Assembly (NCBI GenBank): GCA_002504905.1
Contig: DATY01000030.1
Location: 1-64,000, forward strand
Length of the DNA stretch: 64,000 nucleotides
Reading direction: 5' to 3'
Source of the DNA: Euryarchaeota archaeon UBA605
GTDB taxonomy: Archaea > Thermoplasmatota > Poseidoniia > Poseidoniales > Thalassarchaeaceae
Shown here: positions 9,551 to 17,806 of the stretch, piece after piece
How the letters are laid out: each line of letters opens with the position of its first letter
Position numbering within the stretch: position 1 is the first letter of the stretch
Translations under genes and position numbers: made by a program
Notes under the pieces: model-generated
What the model was told of the DNA's origin: nothing
The model's database searches: none
Seen by the model: only the letters and a program-made list of their open reading frames with translations

Positions 9551-10204
9551 ATGTTATTCGATGCGCATGCAGTTACCCTTTCTCCTAATGAACAACTTGT
9601 TCTGGATTTGGCGATAGTAACAGTTGCAATTGCATCATTAATATTAGCCGATAGTAAGTTTAAATCTAAGAACCCAGGCATAATTTTTACAATTATTGTA
9701 GTTCTTGCAATCTCAGGAAGGCTATTATTGAACCCAATTCCTAATGTTCAACCTGTCACATTTTTGGCAATTATGGTAGGTATTTATTTTGGTATTTCTT
9801 ATTCTATAGCCTTTGCCACTGTAGTCACACTTTCTTCAAATGTAATGTTAGAACATGGCATTTGGTCAAATTACCAGATAATTGGATGGGCAACTGTAGG
9901 TATTTTAGCTGCATTATTAAGAAACCAATTTATTCAAAATGAGAAATTAAATATTACAAATCTTGCAATTTTCGCGGCCTTTTCCGGATTCCTATTTGAT
10001 TGGATAGTTTCCTTGAGTATCCTGCACAATGTGGACACATCATTTTTCCTAATCTACTTGTTAAATGGGGTTCCTTTTGATTTATTACACGCGGGTGGAA
10101 ATGTCGCATTTGTCGCATGGTTTGCAAATCCACTTAGTGAGTTAATGAATAGACATACTAACCTTATTAATTCCGAGGCGGTGCCTGAATTTGCCCCAAA
10201 CTGA
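9551..10204 (+). CDS. ECF-type vitamin/metal transporter substrate-binding (S) component-like membrane protein
   Basis: About 217 residues with six predicted membrane helices. The stretch GRLLLNPIPNVQPVTFLAIMVG followed by FGISYSIAFATVVTLSSN and a WSNYQIIGWATVGILAAL helix is the pattern of ECF transporter S components of the cobalamin/pantothenate-like group. S components bind a vitamin and dock onto an energising EcfAA'T module, none of which is encoded here. The ATG at 9551 was preferred to TTG at 9536. The end overlaps the longest version of the pth2 frame by 14 bases. The ligand is unknown. Confidence 0.62.
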   Translation: MLFDAHAVTLSPNEQLVLDLAIVTVAIASLILADSKFKSKNPGIIFTIIVVLAISGRLLLNPIPNVQPVTFLAIMVGIYFGISYSIAFATVVTLSSNVMLEHGIWSNYQIIGWATVGILAALLRNQFIQNEKLNITNLAIFAAFSGFLFDWIVSLSILHNVDTSFFLIYLLNGVPFDLLHAGGNVAFVAWFANPLSELMNRHTNLINSEAVPEFAPN

Positions 10205-10214
10205 TGAATTGACA

Positions 10215-10559
10215 ATGGTACTAGTCACTCGAAGTGACCTCAATTTATCTAAAGGTAAACTTGCTGCACAGTGTAGTCATGCTACTGCAGAATGCATTCT
10301 TAAGGCAAAAAGAACCGCTCCTAAGACATTGGAAAGGTATCTAGCTAAAGGTGCAAGAAAGATTGTTTGTAGTACTAGTAATCTTGATAGTCTAAAAAGA
10401 ATTTTTGGAGAGGCAAATGAGTCGGGCTTAGTTTCTTACATGGTTAAAGATGCAGGGCACACTGAAATCCCAGCAGGTACTGTGACGGTAGTAGGGATCG
10501 GACCAGGTCCAAGATCAACTATTGACACAATCACAAGTAGCCTTCCACTTGTTAAGTGA
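10215..10559 (+). CDS. pth2: Peptidyl-tRNA hydrolase Pth2
   Basis: Archaeal/eukaryotic-type peptidyl-tRNA hydrolase that recycles stalled peptidyl-tRNA. The fold signature is complete: MVLVTRSDLNLSKGKLAAQCSHA at the start, a middle KIVCSTSNLD strand, and the C-terminal DAGHTEIPAGTVTVVGIGPG. The length, about 114 residues, matches the family. The frame is open back to TTG at 10191, which would add eight residues and overlap the upstream gene; the ATG at 10215 puts the methionine where Pth2 proteins usually begin. A strong hairpin with a T-rich tail follows the stop. Confidence 0.95.
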   Translation: MVLVTRSDLNLSKGKLAAQCSHATAECILKAKRTAPKTLERYLAKGARKIVCSTSNLDSLKRIFGEANESGLVSYMVKDAGHTEIPAGTVTVVGIGPGPRSTIDTITSSLPLVK

Positions 10560-10571
10560 TTTAGAATATTC

Positions 10572-10606
10572 GGCTAAACTGGAGGATTTTCATCCCCCAG
10601 TTTGCC
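10572..10606 (+). terminator. Hairpin terminator after pth2
   Basis: An arm GGC-T-AAACTGG (10572-10582) pairs with CCAGTTT-GCC (10597-10606), with one bulged T, and the inside continues as GGAT/ATCC around a TTTC loop. It is followed by a T-rich run (ATTATTTTATTTTTATTTATTT). It sits between the convergent ends of pth2 and the aquaporin-like gene and could stop transcripts from both sides. Confidence 0.7.
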
Positions 10607-10632
10607 TTACGTATTATTTTATTTTTATTTAT

Positions 10633-11271
10633 TTAACTCATGTTGTTGTCGATTTCCATGCCTACTTTAGCACCAATACCGAACATCAAGCCATCAATAA
10701 TCCATGGCATAGCTACATCTTGTAGATCGCCCATGTCACCTAGTACCATACTACCCATGTTATGAGCAGATCCGAAATCCATTAGTGACATTGTACCTGT
10801 AACATCTCCATTCGCAAGATAAGCGCCCGAAACCGCCATTATAGCAATAGCAGTTACCCAAGCATCACAACTTGCATGAATCTTACTAACAATAGCACCG
10901 GCAGCAATCATTCCAATCATTGCCCACATTGAGAATTCCCATGCGTTTGTTGCAGTAGCATCATATGCCGGTGAAAGATCATCTAATCCTTCACTCATCA
11001 TAGCAACAGCAAGAGCCGCTCCTATGACTTGCATAACTAACTTTATTCCATTATTCATCCAATTGTCACTATCCGCAACGTCACCTGTCATTATGTGCAT
11101 CCAAGTCACTGCTGGTAGTATGTGAGCACCACTGAAAGCCATCCAACCTCCAGCTAGTACTAACGCACCAGTCAGTGTACCCATGCCTTGACCCATCCCG
11201 CTAAAGACTAGCCAAGATACAACAAAGGCACCTCCTACTTCATTCAACATTCCTTTTTTATCCATTTCCAT
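10633..11271 (-). CDS. Aquaporin/MIP-like membrane protein with degenerate NPA boxes
   Basis: Membrane protein of 212 residues with about six hydrophobic segments and very many Met, Gly and Ala. The first half reads EVGGAFVVSWLVFSGMGQGMG, then SGAHILPAVTW, which lines up with the aquaporin SGAHxNPAVT box except that Asn is Leu. In the second half TGTMSLMDFG lines up with the second box (TGxSMNPARxFG) with NPAR replaced. I infer a divergent member or relative of the major intrinsic protein superfamily; water or solute conduction is not shown. A GGAGG lies just before the ATG, and a TATA-like sequence and palindrome lie upstream. Confidence 0.5.
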   Translation of the reverse strand: MEMDKKGMLNEVGGAFVVSWLVFSGMGQGMGTLTGALVLAGGWMAFSGAHILPAVTWMHIMTGDVADSDNWMNNGIKLVMQVIGAALAVAMMSEGLDDLSPAYDATATNAWEFSMWAMIGMIAAGAIVSKIHASCDAWVTAIAIMAVSGAYLANGDVTGTMSLMDFGSAHNMGSMVLGDMGDLQDVAMPWIIDGLMFGIGAKVGMEIDNNMS

Positions 11272-11314
11272 ATTTTTTTCCTCCCACTTAGGGGCGCTTT
11301 CGCGTTATTCGGAG

Positions 11315-11326
11315 ACTATATAATAG
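11315..11326 (-). promoter_or_regulatory. TATA-like box for the aquaporin-like gene
   Basis: ACTATATAATAG, read on the minus strand as CTATTATATAGT, lies 44-55 bases upstream of the minus-strand ATG at 11271. This predicts a start of transcription about 25 bases downstream and a short leader containing the GGAGG ribosome binding site. Confidence 0.45.
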
Positions 11327-11375
11327 AACAGGGTCATAAAACAGTAAAAAATAAGTTTTTAGAGCCTTTTTCCGG

Positions 11376-11398
11376 ACACCGGTGTTGTAAAATACACC
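11376..11398. promoter_or_regulatory. Palindrome, possible operator between divergent genes
   Basis: A perfect 10-base palindrome ACACCGGTGT (11376-11385) is followed after eight bases by a further ACACC (11394-11398), so the half-site occurs three times. It lies in the 168-base spacer between the aquaporin-like gene and the cysteine dioxygenase gene, upstream of both. A repressor or activator site is an inference. Confidence 0.3.
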
Positions 11399-11439
11399 TG
11401 ATATTAATTAGTATACTTAGTAATGTTTTTTTTAAATAT

Positions 11440-12027
11440 ATGTTAAAAATAAAGATTCTAATTAATAGTAATAGTCTTCAACTAGCGGCTATTGTCAGGT
11501 ACGTGGTTGAACAGGTTGCATTAGATTCTGCAGTCCGCAATAGGCTTTTATCAGAGTGTGACGGGCTGTCAAATCTAGTAGATTGGTTAGACAGTATCGA
11601 CAGACGTCCTGGGCTTGATGAATTAGATTCTAAATTGATTTCTACTGAAGTTAATATTCCTGCTCTTAAGAGCTGTATTGGTTATGCTGAAGATGGTTAT
11701 CAGAGAAATGTAATAAAAAAAACTGAGCATTATGAATTGGTTGCTATATGTTGGACCCCGGGTCAACTAACCCCTATTCATGATCATGTAGGTAGCGATT
11801 GTGCATTCAAAATTATAGATGGCATTTCAACTGAAACCACTTATGAATTAAATGATCAAGGTCTCGCATTTCCAGTGGGAGTCAGAGATTACTTAGCAGG
11901 AGAAATTTGTGCTGCTGATGAACCAGATATACACAGAGTTTCGAATGATTCCGATAAAGAATTAATCAATCTTCATGTTTACACTCCACCTCTACATGCA
12001 TACAATGTTTACAAATCAGCAGAATAA
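11440..12027 (+). CDS. Cysteine dioxygenase-family cupin
   Basis: Non-heme iron thiol dioxygenase of 195 residues, expected to oxidise cysteine (or a related thiol) to its sulfinate. The iron-binding HDH is in TPIHDHVGSDC, the following Cys sits where type I enzymes have the Cys of the Cys-Tyr crosslink, and the third ligand is the His of IHRVSN, followed by the family-typical NLHVYTPPL. The N-terminal 70 residues are helical as in the family. Such enzymes are common in animals and bacteria but unusual in archaea. Its stop is two bases from the stop of the convergent aminotransferase gene. Confidence 0.82.
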   Translation: MLKIKILINSNSLQLAAIVRYVVEQVALDSAVRNRLLSECDGLSNLVDWLDSIDRRPGLDELDSKLISTEVNIPALKSCIGYAEDGYQRNVIKKTEHYELVAICWTPGQLTPIHDHVGSDCAFKIIDGISTETTYELNDQGLAFPVGVRDYLAGEICAADEPDIHRVSNDSDKELINLHVYTPPLHAYNVYKSAE

Positions 12028-12029
12028 AA

Positions 12030-13322
12030 TTAAATTCCTAGATCTTTTTTATATTGCTCAAAAACTTCTGTGAATAGTTGAATATCTGATTCAAATGTTT
12101 TTGGTAATAGTGGTCCGAAAGAGAATCTAAAGAATCTCGAATATGGAGTTACATAGTTTGGGTCCTTGGAGTGTGGCCTAGCCATATCACAATCAGACGC
12201 ACAAAGTATTGCTGCACCTTTTTTGAATAATCTATTATTCAGTTCTTTACTAGTCATTCCTTCAGGAAGCTCGAGCCAATGATAGAATCCTCCATTGCCA
12301 GTATATACTCCTAATCCCATTTTTTGAAAAGCCTCTCCATATCTTTGTCGCTGCCAATTATAATGTTCTTCGACGGCCTTTCTTGCTTTTTTAACACGTG
12401 ATGGCTCAAGTAATTTTACTGCATACAATTGAGAGGGATGACTTACTCCGCCCATTCCGAAACTAGAGTAATTTGATAGTGTCTCAACATTCTTCTTGCT
12501 AGCAATAATCCAGCCAATTCTGATTCCTGGTGATTGAAGACCTTTGGTACATGCTCCAGCAATGAATATATTACTGCTATTGAGATCGTTTACAAACTGG
12601 ATCCCACTTACTGATGGTGAGTGAAACATTTCATATGCTTCATCGAGAAGAATTCCATTTCCTGATTGTTCTGCCATTTGTATTAATTCTCTCAGCTCTT
12701 CTCCATGTCTAGTTTGACCTGATGGATTTTGTGGATTGGAAATAATTGGCATAAGACGAGTTTTAGCATTTAATCCATTTCGATCAAAATATTCTGAGTT
12801 AGTAGGATGGAAATTATTTTCTTTCGTAAATGGAACAACCTGAAAGTCAGTATTTGTTTGTTCCAAAATATCTAGATATGCTGGCCATTCAATATTCCCA
12901 ATTCTAACCTGAATATTTTCTTTCAGAAATGCTAATACAGTGTATATCCCCGGCCTTCCTCCCGCAAAAATCATTACATTTTCTGGAGTAATTTCTGAGC
13001 TATATTGAGAATTGTAGTATTCCACAATTGATTCTCTTAACTTTGGATGTCCCCATGCTTTTGGATAGAAACGGTCTTCCCAAGTAACATCAATACTATC
13101 CGGTAGCGATGGTCCATCGAATTTTTCTAATGGAGTTGTTAATGGGAAGCCTTGTGACCAAGGGTGCGTACCCTCAGTTCCAATAAAACTACCAAATGAA
13201 TCTTTGAATGCGTAAAGCGTCTCATAGATTCCCATTGGAGGGCAATTATCGGATAAGAAAGATTCAGTCATGTTAGTGCGAAGAATATCAAGCAAATTAG
13301 TTTGTCCATGCTTAAGTTTCAT
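12030..13322 (-). CDS. PLP-dependent aminotransferase, class I/II
   Basis: Fold-type I aminotransferase of 430 residues. Visible motifs are the NPQNPSGQT loop (Asn binding PLP), LLDEAYEMFH (Asp/Tyr contacting the cofactor ring), and the Schiff-base lysine in GACTKGLQSPGIRIGW, followed by the phosphate-binding Arg. The N-terminal stretch with PLTTPLEKFDGP and FYPKAWGHPKLR is like valine-pyruvate/aspartate aminotransferase relatives. The substrate cannot be fixed from motifs. It is convergent with the cysteine dioxygenase gene, so a link to cysteine sulfinate metabolism is possible but unproven. Its start is divergent from the surface protein gene, 46 bases away. Confidence 0.82.
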   Translation of the reverse strand: MKLKHGQTNLLDILRTNMTESFLSDNCPPMGIYETLYAFKDSFGSFIGTEGTHPWSQGFPLTTPLEKFDGPSLPDSIDVTWEDRFYPKAWGHPKLRESIVEYYNSQYSSEITPENVMIFAGGRPGIYTVLAFLKENIQVRIGNIEWPAYLDILEQTNTDFQVVPFTKENNFHPTNSEYFDRNGLNAKTRLMPIISNPQNPSGQTRHGEELRELIQMAEQSGNGILLDEAYEMFHSPSVSGIQFVNDLNSSNIFIAGACTKGLQSPGIRIGWIIASKKNVETLSNYSSFGMGGVSHPSQLYAVKLLEPSRVKKARKAVEEHYNWQRQRYGEAFQKMGLGVYTGNGGFYHWLELPEGMTSKELNNRLFKKGAAILCASDCDMARPHSKDPNYVTPYSRFFRFSFGPLLPKTFESDIQLFTEVFEQYKKDLGI

Positions 13323-13368
13323 GTTTTATATTCCTAAAATTAATAGGGCTCAATCCATACCGGATACT

Positions 13369-16300
13369 ATGAGAAACCCGTCTAAATCTGTATTTGTTTC
13401 AGTCTTTATAGTAATTACATTGGTTGGAATGTCTTTATCCGCAATATCCAATAATCAAAATCAAGAGATTCAAGAGGAAGAAACTAAGTTTTTCTCACAT
13501 ACTAATATCAATTTTGAAGGATATCAAGAAGATTCCATTTACTCATATTCAACATTGTCTTCGGGCGGTTATACTAATTGTGTAATAACAGAAGATCAAA
13601 GAGTTGTTTGCTGGGGTAGTAATGATCAAGGGAAAAGAGGTTTGGGCGGAGGTATTGATAATGCTTCTGTTACTCCTGTAGGAAAAGCAGGCCCATGGGT
13701 AGTTGGTAATTTATCTGGTGGGATGGTTGAGGTTTCATCAGGTGGATGGTCTGCATGTTCCTTGAAGCAAACAGGAGAGATTTGGTGCTGGGGCGGTGGA
13801 GAATATGGTCAATTAGGATCAGGAAACGATCTTTGTCAAGGATCTACTGGATCCTTGGCTTGTCAGCAGGCTCAAAATCATCCACCAGTCAAAGTATCTT
13901 TACCGCTTGGTCGAACTGCGGTTTCATTATCTGATGCAAATCAGGGTCATTTTTGTGCTATTTTGGATAATGGTGATGGAATATGTTGGGGCTGGAATGA
14001 GAATGGACAACTTGGTGATGGGACTGTCTGTACCGGTGGAAGTTATTGGCAGGACAATAGCAATCCAACTCCAGCAGGTTGTAATTCGAAGAACGGGCGT
14101 TATACTCCTGCAGTAATTGATGACTCAAATTTCCCAGCAAATTCATCATTCATATCAATTTCAATGGGGCAACGTCATAGTTGTGGAATAATAGACAATA
14201 ATGATTTATACTGCTGGGGGCAAAATAATTATGGGCAACTAGGAATCGGTCTGTCCGACTTTCAAAATTATCCAACTCCTCAATTTGTGGCCAGTAATGT
14301 GATAGCTGTTGGTACAGGGGATCAGCACTCATGTGCTTTGTATGAGAATCAAAATGTGAAATGTTGGGGGCAGAACAATATGGGTCAACTTGGTACTGGA
14401 GATAATTATCTGTACTCTTCTCCTCAGCCAATAAATCTCAGTACTAATATTCTATTAATATCTTTAGAGTCCGCATACAACTCTAATTGTGTAATTACAG
14501 AAGAGTTTGAAACTTACTGCTGGGGCACTAATTACTTCAGCCAACTCGGTAACCAAGACGGTGACGGCACTCAAGAGAACCCATTGTTGTTTTGGAATAC
14601 TGAATATAACTTCACAGTTAATACCACCGCAGCAATGTCAATTAATGGTGATGGGGTTTGTCAGATTATAGGACAAAGTTCTGATAACTCAACTCATAAT
14701 CATAGAGATGTATTCTGCAATGGTCAGTCTTACAGAGGTCAAATGGGAGACGGTAATTGGAATCAATCATTCGGAGACTGGAATTGGAGTTTTGTTAATC
14801 TTTCATCCGACAATATAGGCCCTCTTACTTATCAAGGCGCTGGTGGAGTTCATATTTCTGAGAGAGATATTGATAATGATAGTATCATATCCATCCTCGA
14901 TAATCTTCCCAACGGCTGTCCTGACGGTAGTTTCGATCCTAACTATGATGGTTCTTGTGTAATTGCTGATGCAGGCTATTTCAGTACTAATCTAATGTAT
15001 AATGAACAACTTCCTTGCGATTTAGGAACCTATCAACCCCACTCTGGACAATCTAGTTGTATTGATTCTTCACCCGGGCATTTCGTAGATTCGACCTCCT
15101 CTACTTCTCAACAGGCTTGTCTATCAGGGACTTATCAACCGAACACAGGGCAGTCTAGTTGTATTGATGCATCACCTGGTCATGAGATTAATCTAAACTC
15201 TACTGCACAAATCATGTGCTCACTAGGAGATTATCAATCAGAATCTGGGCAACAAAATTGTATCCCTGCTTCTCCAGGATATCATGTTCCAAATCTTGGT
15301 TCTTTAAGCCAGACAGGTTGTGAACCGGGTACGTATCAACCTAATTTTGGGGCCTCGTCTTGTTTTGATGCAAGTTTGGGATACTTTGTGGAAGGTAGTA
15401 ATGCAACTATGCAAGAAGCTTGTTCGCCAGGGACATATCAACCTAATTTTGGATCAACATCTTGTGAAATTGCGAGCCCGGGTTATTATGTTGATACCTT
15501 TGGCTCTTCTTTAGAAGAAGCTTGTAGTGTGGGAACATATAATCCATCTTCTGGTTCTGACGATATTTCTGATTGTCTAATAACCGATCCAGGTAATTAT
15601 GTTGATTATGAGGGAGCAGTAACCCAAAGTGAGTGCCCAATGGGAACTTTTAATCCAAATAGTAATTCTATTACTTCCAATGATTGTTTATCTGCAGATT
15701 CAGGTCATTATGTAGAAAATACCGGTTCATCAGAACAAACCCCTTGTGAGGTAGGTTACTATCAGCCTTCCACCGGACAAACGTTCTGTTTAGAGTCTTC
15801 CAGCGGAACTTATGTTCCAAATACTGGTTCATCTTCTGCCATGGATTGCTTAGCAGGTACATATCAGCCTGATTCAGGACAGGACACATGTTTAGATGCC
15901 GAAGCAGGATATTTCACTTCTGCAGATAGGGCTTCGTCTCAGATGCCTTGTTTAGCAGGGTCTTACCAATCAGAGATAGGCTCTACGAGTTGTATCCAGT
16001 CTGATTCCGGATACCATGTGCCTTCCGAAGGTCAAGCTATGCAAACAATTTGTCCAGCGGGACAGTATCAGCCTCAACCCGGATCTTCTGAATGTATGAT
16101 TACAAATCCAGGAGAATACTCTTCAGAAGGGGCAACTTCTCCTTCGCCTTGTTTACCAGGGTCATATCAAAGTCAATCTGGCCAATCTGGTTGCGTTTTA
16201 GCGGATTCTGGATATTACTCAAGTGATATTTCTTCAACAGAGCAAACTAGTTGTCAACCAGGAGAATATCAACCATTAACTGGACAATCTAGTTGTATTC

Positions 16301-16659
16301 CTGCTGCTAGAGGACATTATGTTGATTCAGCAGCTGCTACTGAGGAAATTCCTTGCAATATAGGAAGTTACCAACCATTTATGGGCATGACTGAATGTAT
16401 GCTTTCTTCAATTAACAATTACGTTGCATCTCCAGGAATGGCGGGACAAACAGTATGCCCTAGTGGAGAATCACAGCCTCTTACTGGACAAGCATCATGT
16501 AACGTTGATTCGGAAGATTCTGGAGTATCTCCATATCTTTTGTTGATTGGTGGAGTAGTGGCAGTTGCACTAGTGATAGTGGGTTTAATGACTAATCAGG
16601 GTTCTAAAAATAAAGCCAAAAGATCAGGAAAGAAGCGTAGAAAAATGAAAAAGAAGTAA
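13369..16659 (+). CDS. Large secreted surface protein: RCC1 propeller plus cysteine-repeat stalk and C-terminal membrane anchor
   Basis: Predicted cell-surface protein of 1096 residues. An N-terminal signal sequence (MRNPSKSVFVSVFIVITLVGMSLSA) is followed by seven RCC1-type repeats of the form C-x9-CWG-x4-GQLG, enough for one seven-bladed propeller, with paired cysteines in every blade. Then come 15 repeats of 36-42 residues with the core CxxGTYQPxxGQSSC, like GCC2/GCC3 (ephrin-receptor-like) modules of eukaryotic surface proteins. A hydrophobic anchor (LLLIGGVVAVALVIVGLM) and a Lys/Arg-rich tail end the protein. The ATG at 13369 was chosen because the signal peptide begins there; the frame itself is open further back. 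A role in adhesion or in binding polymers or cells is inferred. Confidence 0.75.
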   Translation: MRNPSKSVFVSVFIVITLVGMSLSAISNNQNQEIQEEETKFFSHTNINFEGYQEDSIYSYSTLSSGGYTNCVITEDQRVVCWGSNDQGKRGLGGGIDNASVTPVGKAGPWVVGNLSGGMVEVSSGGWSACSLKQTGEIWCWGGGEYGQLGSGNDLCQGSTGSLACQQAQNHPPVKVSLPLGRTAVSLSDANQGHFCAILDNGDGICWGWNENGQLGDGTVCTGGSYWQDNSNPTPAGCNSKNGRYTPAVIDDSNFPANSSFISISMGQRHSCGIIDNNDLYCWGQNNYGQLGIGLSDFQNYPTPQFVASNVIAVGTGDQHSCALYENQNVKCWGQNNMGQLGTGDNYLYSSPQPINLSTNILLISLESAYNSNCVITEEFETYCWGTNYFSQLGNQDGDGTQENPLLFWNTEYNFTVNTTAAMSINGDGVCQIIGQSSDNSTHNHRDVFCNGQSYRGQMGDGNWNQSFGDWNWSFVNLSSDNIGPLTYQGAGGVHISERDIDNDSIISILDNLPNGCPDGSFDPNYDGSCVIADAGYFSTNLMYNEQLPCDLGTYQPHSGQSSCIDSSPGHFVDSTSSTSQQACLSGTYQPNTGQSSCIDASPGHEINLNSTAQIMCSLGDYQSESGQQNCIPASPGYHVPNLGSLSQTGCEPGTYQPNFGASSCFDASLGYFVEGSNATMQEACSPGTYQPNFGSTSCEIASPGYYVDTFGSSLEEACSVGTYNPSSGSDDISDCLITDPGNYVDYEGAVTQSECPMGTFNPNSNSITSNDCLSADSGHYVENTGSSEQTPCEVGYYQPSTGQTFCLESSSGTYVPNTGSSSAMDCLAGTYQPDSGQDTCLDAEAGYFTSADRASSQMPCLAGSYQSEIGSTSCIQSDSGYHVPSEGQAMQTICPAGQYQPQPGSSECMITNPGEYSSEGATSPSPCLPGSYQSQSGQSGCVLADSGYYSSDISSTEQTSCQPGEYQPLTGQSSCIPAARGHYVDSAAATEEIPCNIGSYQPFMGMTECMLSSINNYVASPGMAGQTVCPSGESQPLTGQASCNVDSEDSGVSPYLLLIGGVVAVALVIVGLMTNQGSKNKAKRSGKKRRKMKKK
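14952..16500 (+). repeat. Fifteen tandem cysteine-rich repeat units inside the surface protein gene
   Basis: Coding repeats of about 110-125 bases, each giving CxxGxYQP-x4-G-x3-C-x3-SxGxYV. The units differ at many silent and amino-acid positions, so they are old rather than freshly amplified. They would form a long, disulfide-stapled stalk between propeller and membrane. Confidence 0.75.
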
Positions 16660-16719
16660 TCCCTATCATTTAGAGTGATTCTCACTTTATTTGATATGTG
16701 ATAACCCCATGCCCAGTAC

Positions 16720-17769
16720 ATGAGACATTACCCGAGCGACCGAGTAGACCTTCGTAGTGACACTGTGACTCAACCGACTCCTAAAATGCGAGAGATAATG
16801 TCATCTGCTGTAGTTGGAGATGATGTTTTAGGTGATGATTCAACGGTGAATGAATTACAAGATTATGTCGCCAAGATATTAGGTAAAGAAGCAGCACTTT
16901 TCGTTCCATCTGGAACAATGTCAAATGCAATCGCAATAAAGTCACAGACAAAACCAGGTGATGAAATTGTTACTCACAAGAAATCTCATATTTATCTTTA
17001 TGAAGGGGGTGGCTATGCATCACTTTCTGGTTGCTCTGTCTCTTTAGTTGATGGTGAAAAAGGAATTATGAATCCTGAGAATGTTCAATCAGCGATTAGG
17101 AAATCTGAGGGTAGCCAATCTCATTATCCAAATTGTTCACTAATTTGTGTAGAGAATACAGCTAATATGGGTGGAGGTTCTTTGTACCCAATTGAGGTAT
17201 TAGATTCAATTTGTAAGATTGCTCATGACAATAATTGCAGAGCCCATTTAGATGGAGCCCGCCTTTTCAATGCAGTCATTGCCAGTAATATTAACCCTGA
17301 AAGAATGGTTAAAAATTTTGATACGATATCCATTTGTCTTTCAAAAGGACTCGGTTCTCCAGTTGGATCTTTATTGGTCGGAGATAGTGAAACGATTGCT
17401 GAAGCTCATCGCTGGAGAAAAATTTTCGGAGGGGGAATGAGACAAGCAGGAATACTCGCAGCCGCAGGTCTTTATGCACTGAAAAATAATGTTGAACGAC
17501 TTAATGAAGACCATAAGAGGGCTTTTCTACTTGCAGAATCCATAAATTCAATGAATGATTTTGAAGTTGATATCAGTTCAGTTCAATCAAATATGGCATA
17601 CATTAATTGTCTAAACAAATCAGCCTCAACCGTTGTCTCAGAATTGGGTAAATTAGGCATTGATGTATTATCAATTGATGAGAGTGTAGTCCGTGCAGTT
17701 GTTCATTTACATATTACTGATGAAGATATTTCTCGAACGATAGATGCATTCAAAACTATTAGCAACTAA
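16720..17769 (+). CDS. ltaE: Low-specificity L-threonine aldolase
   Basis: PLP enzyme of 349 residues cleaving threonine/allo-threonine to glycine and acetaldehyde. The family start VDLRSDTVTQPTPKM is present, then DDSTVNELQ, the FVPSGTMSN loop, HLDGARLFNA with the PLP-contacting Asp and Arg, and the Schiff-base lysine in CLSKGLGSPVGS. Length and order match LtaE (330-350 residues). The ATG at 16720 has no clear ribosome binding site. It lies alone between the surface protein and a secreted thioredoxin-like gene on the same strand. Confidence 0.92.
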   Translation: MRHYPSDRVDLRSDTVTQPTPKMREIMSSAVVGDDVLGDDSTVNELQDYVAKILGKEAALFVPSGTMSNAIAIKSQTKPGDEIVTHKKSHIYLYEGGGYASLSGCSVSLVDGEKGIMNPENVQSAIRKSEGSQSHYPNCSLICVENTANMGGGSLYPIEVLDSICKIAHDNNCRAHLDGARLFNAVIASNINPERMVKNFDTISICLSKGLGSPVGSLLVGDSETIAEAHRWRKIFGGGMRQAGILAAAGLYALKNNVERLNEDHKRAFLLAESINSMNDFEVDISSVQSNMAYINCLNKSASTVVSELGKLGIDVLSIDESVVRAVVHLHITDEDISRTIDAFKTISN

Positions 17770-17806
17770 CCCTCTACTTTTTGTGTAAAAACCGTTTCGA
17801 GTAATT

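Noticed and set aside
14952..16500. CRISPR-like regular repeats
   Set aside because: The regular spacing of about 115 bases is the coding repeat of the cysteine-rich stalk; repeats are imperfect and stay in frame throughout.
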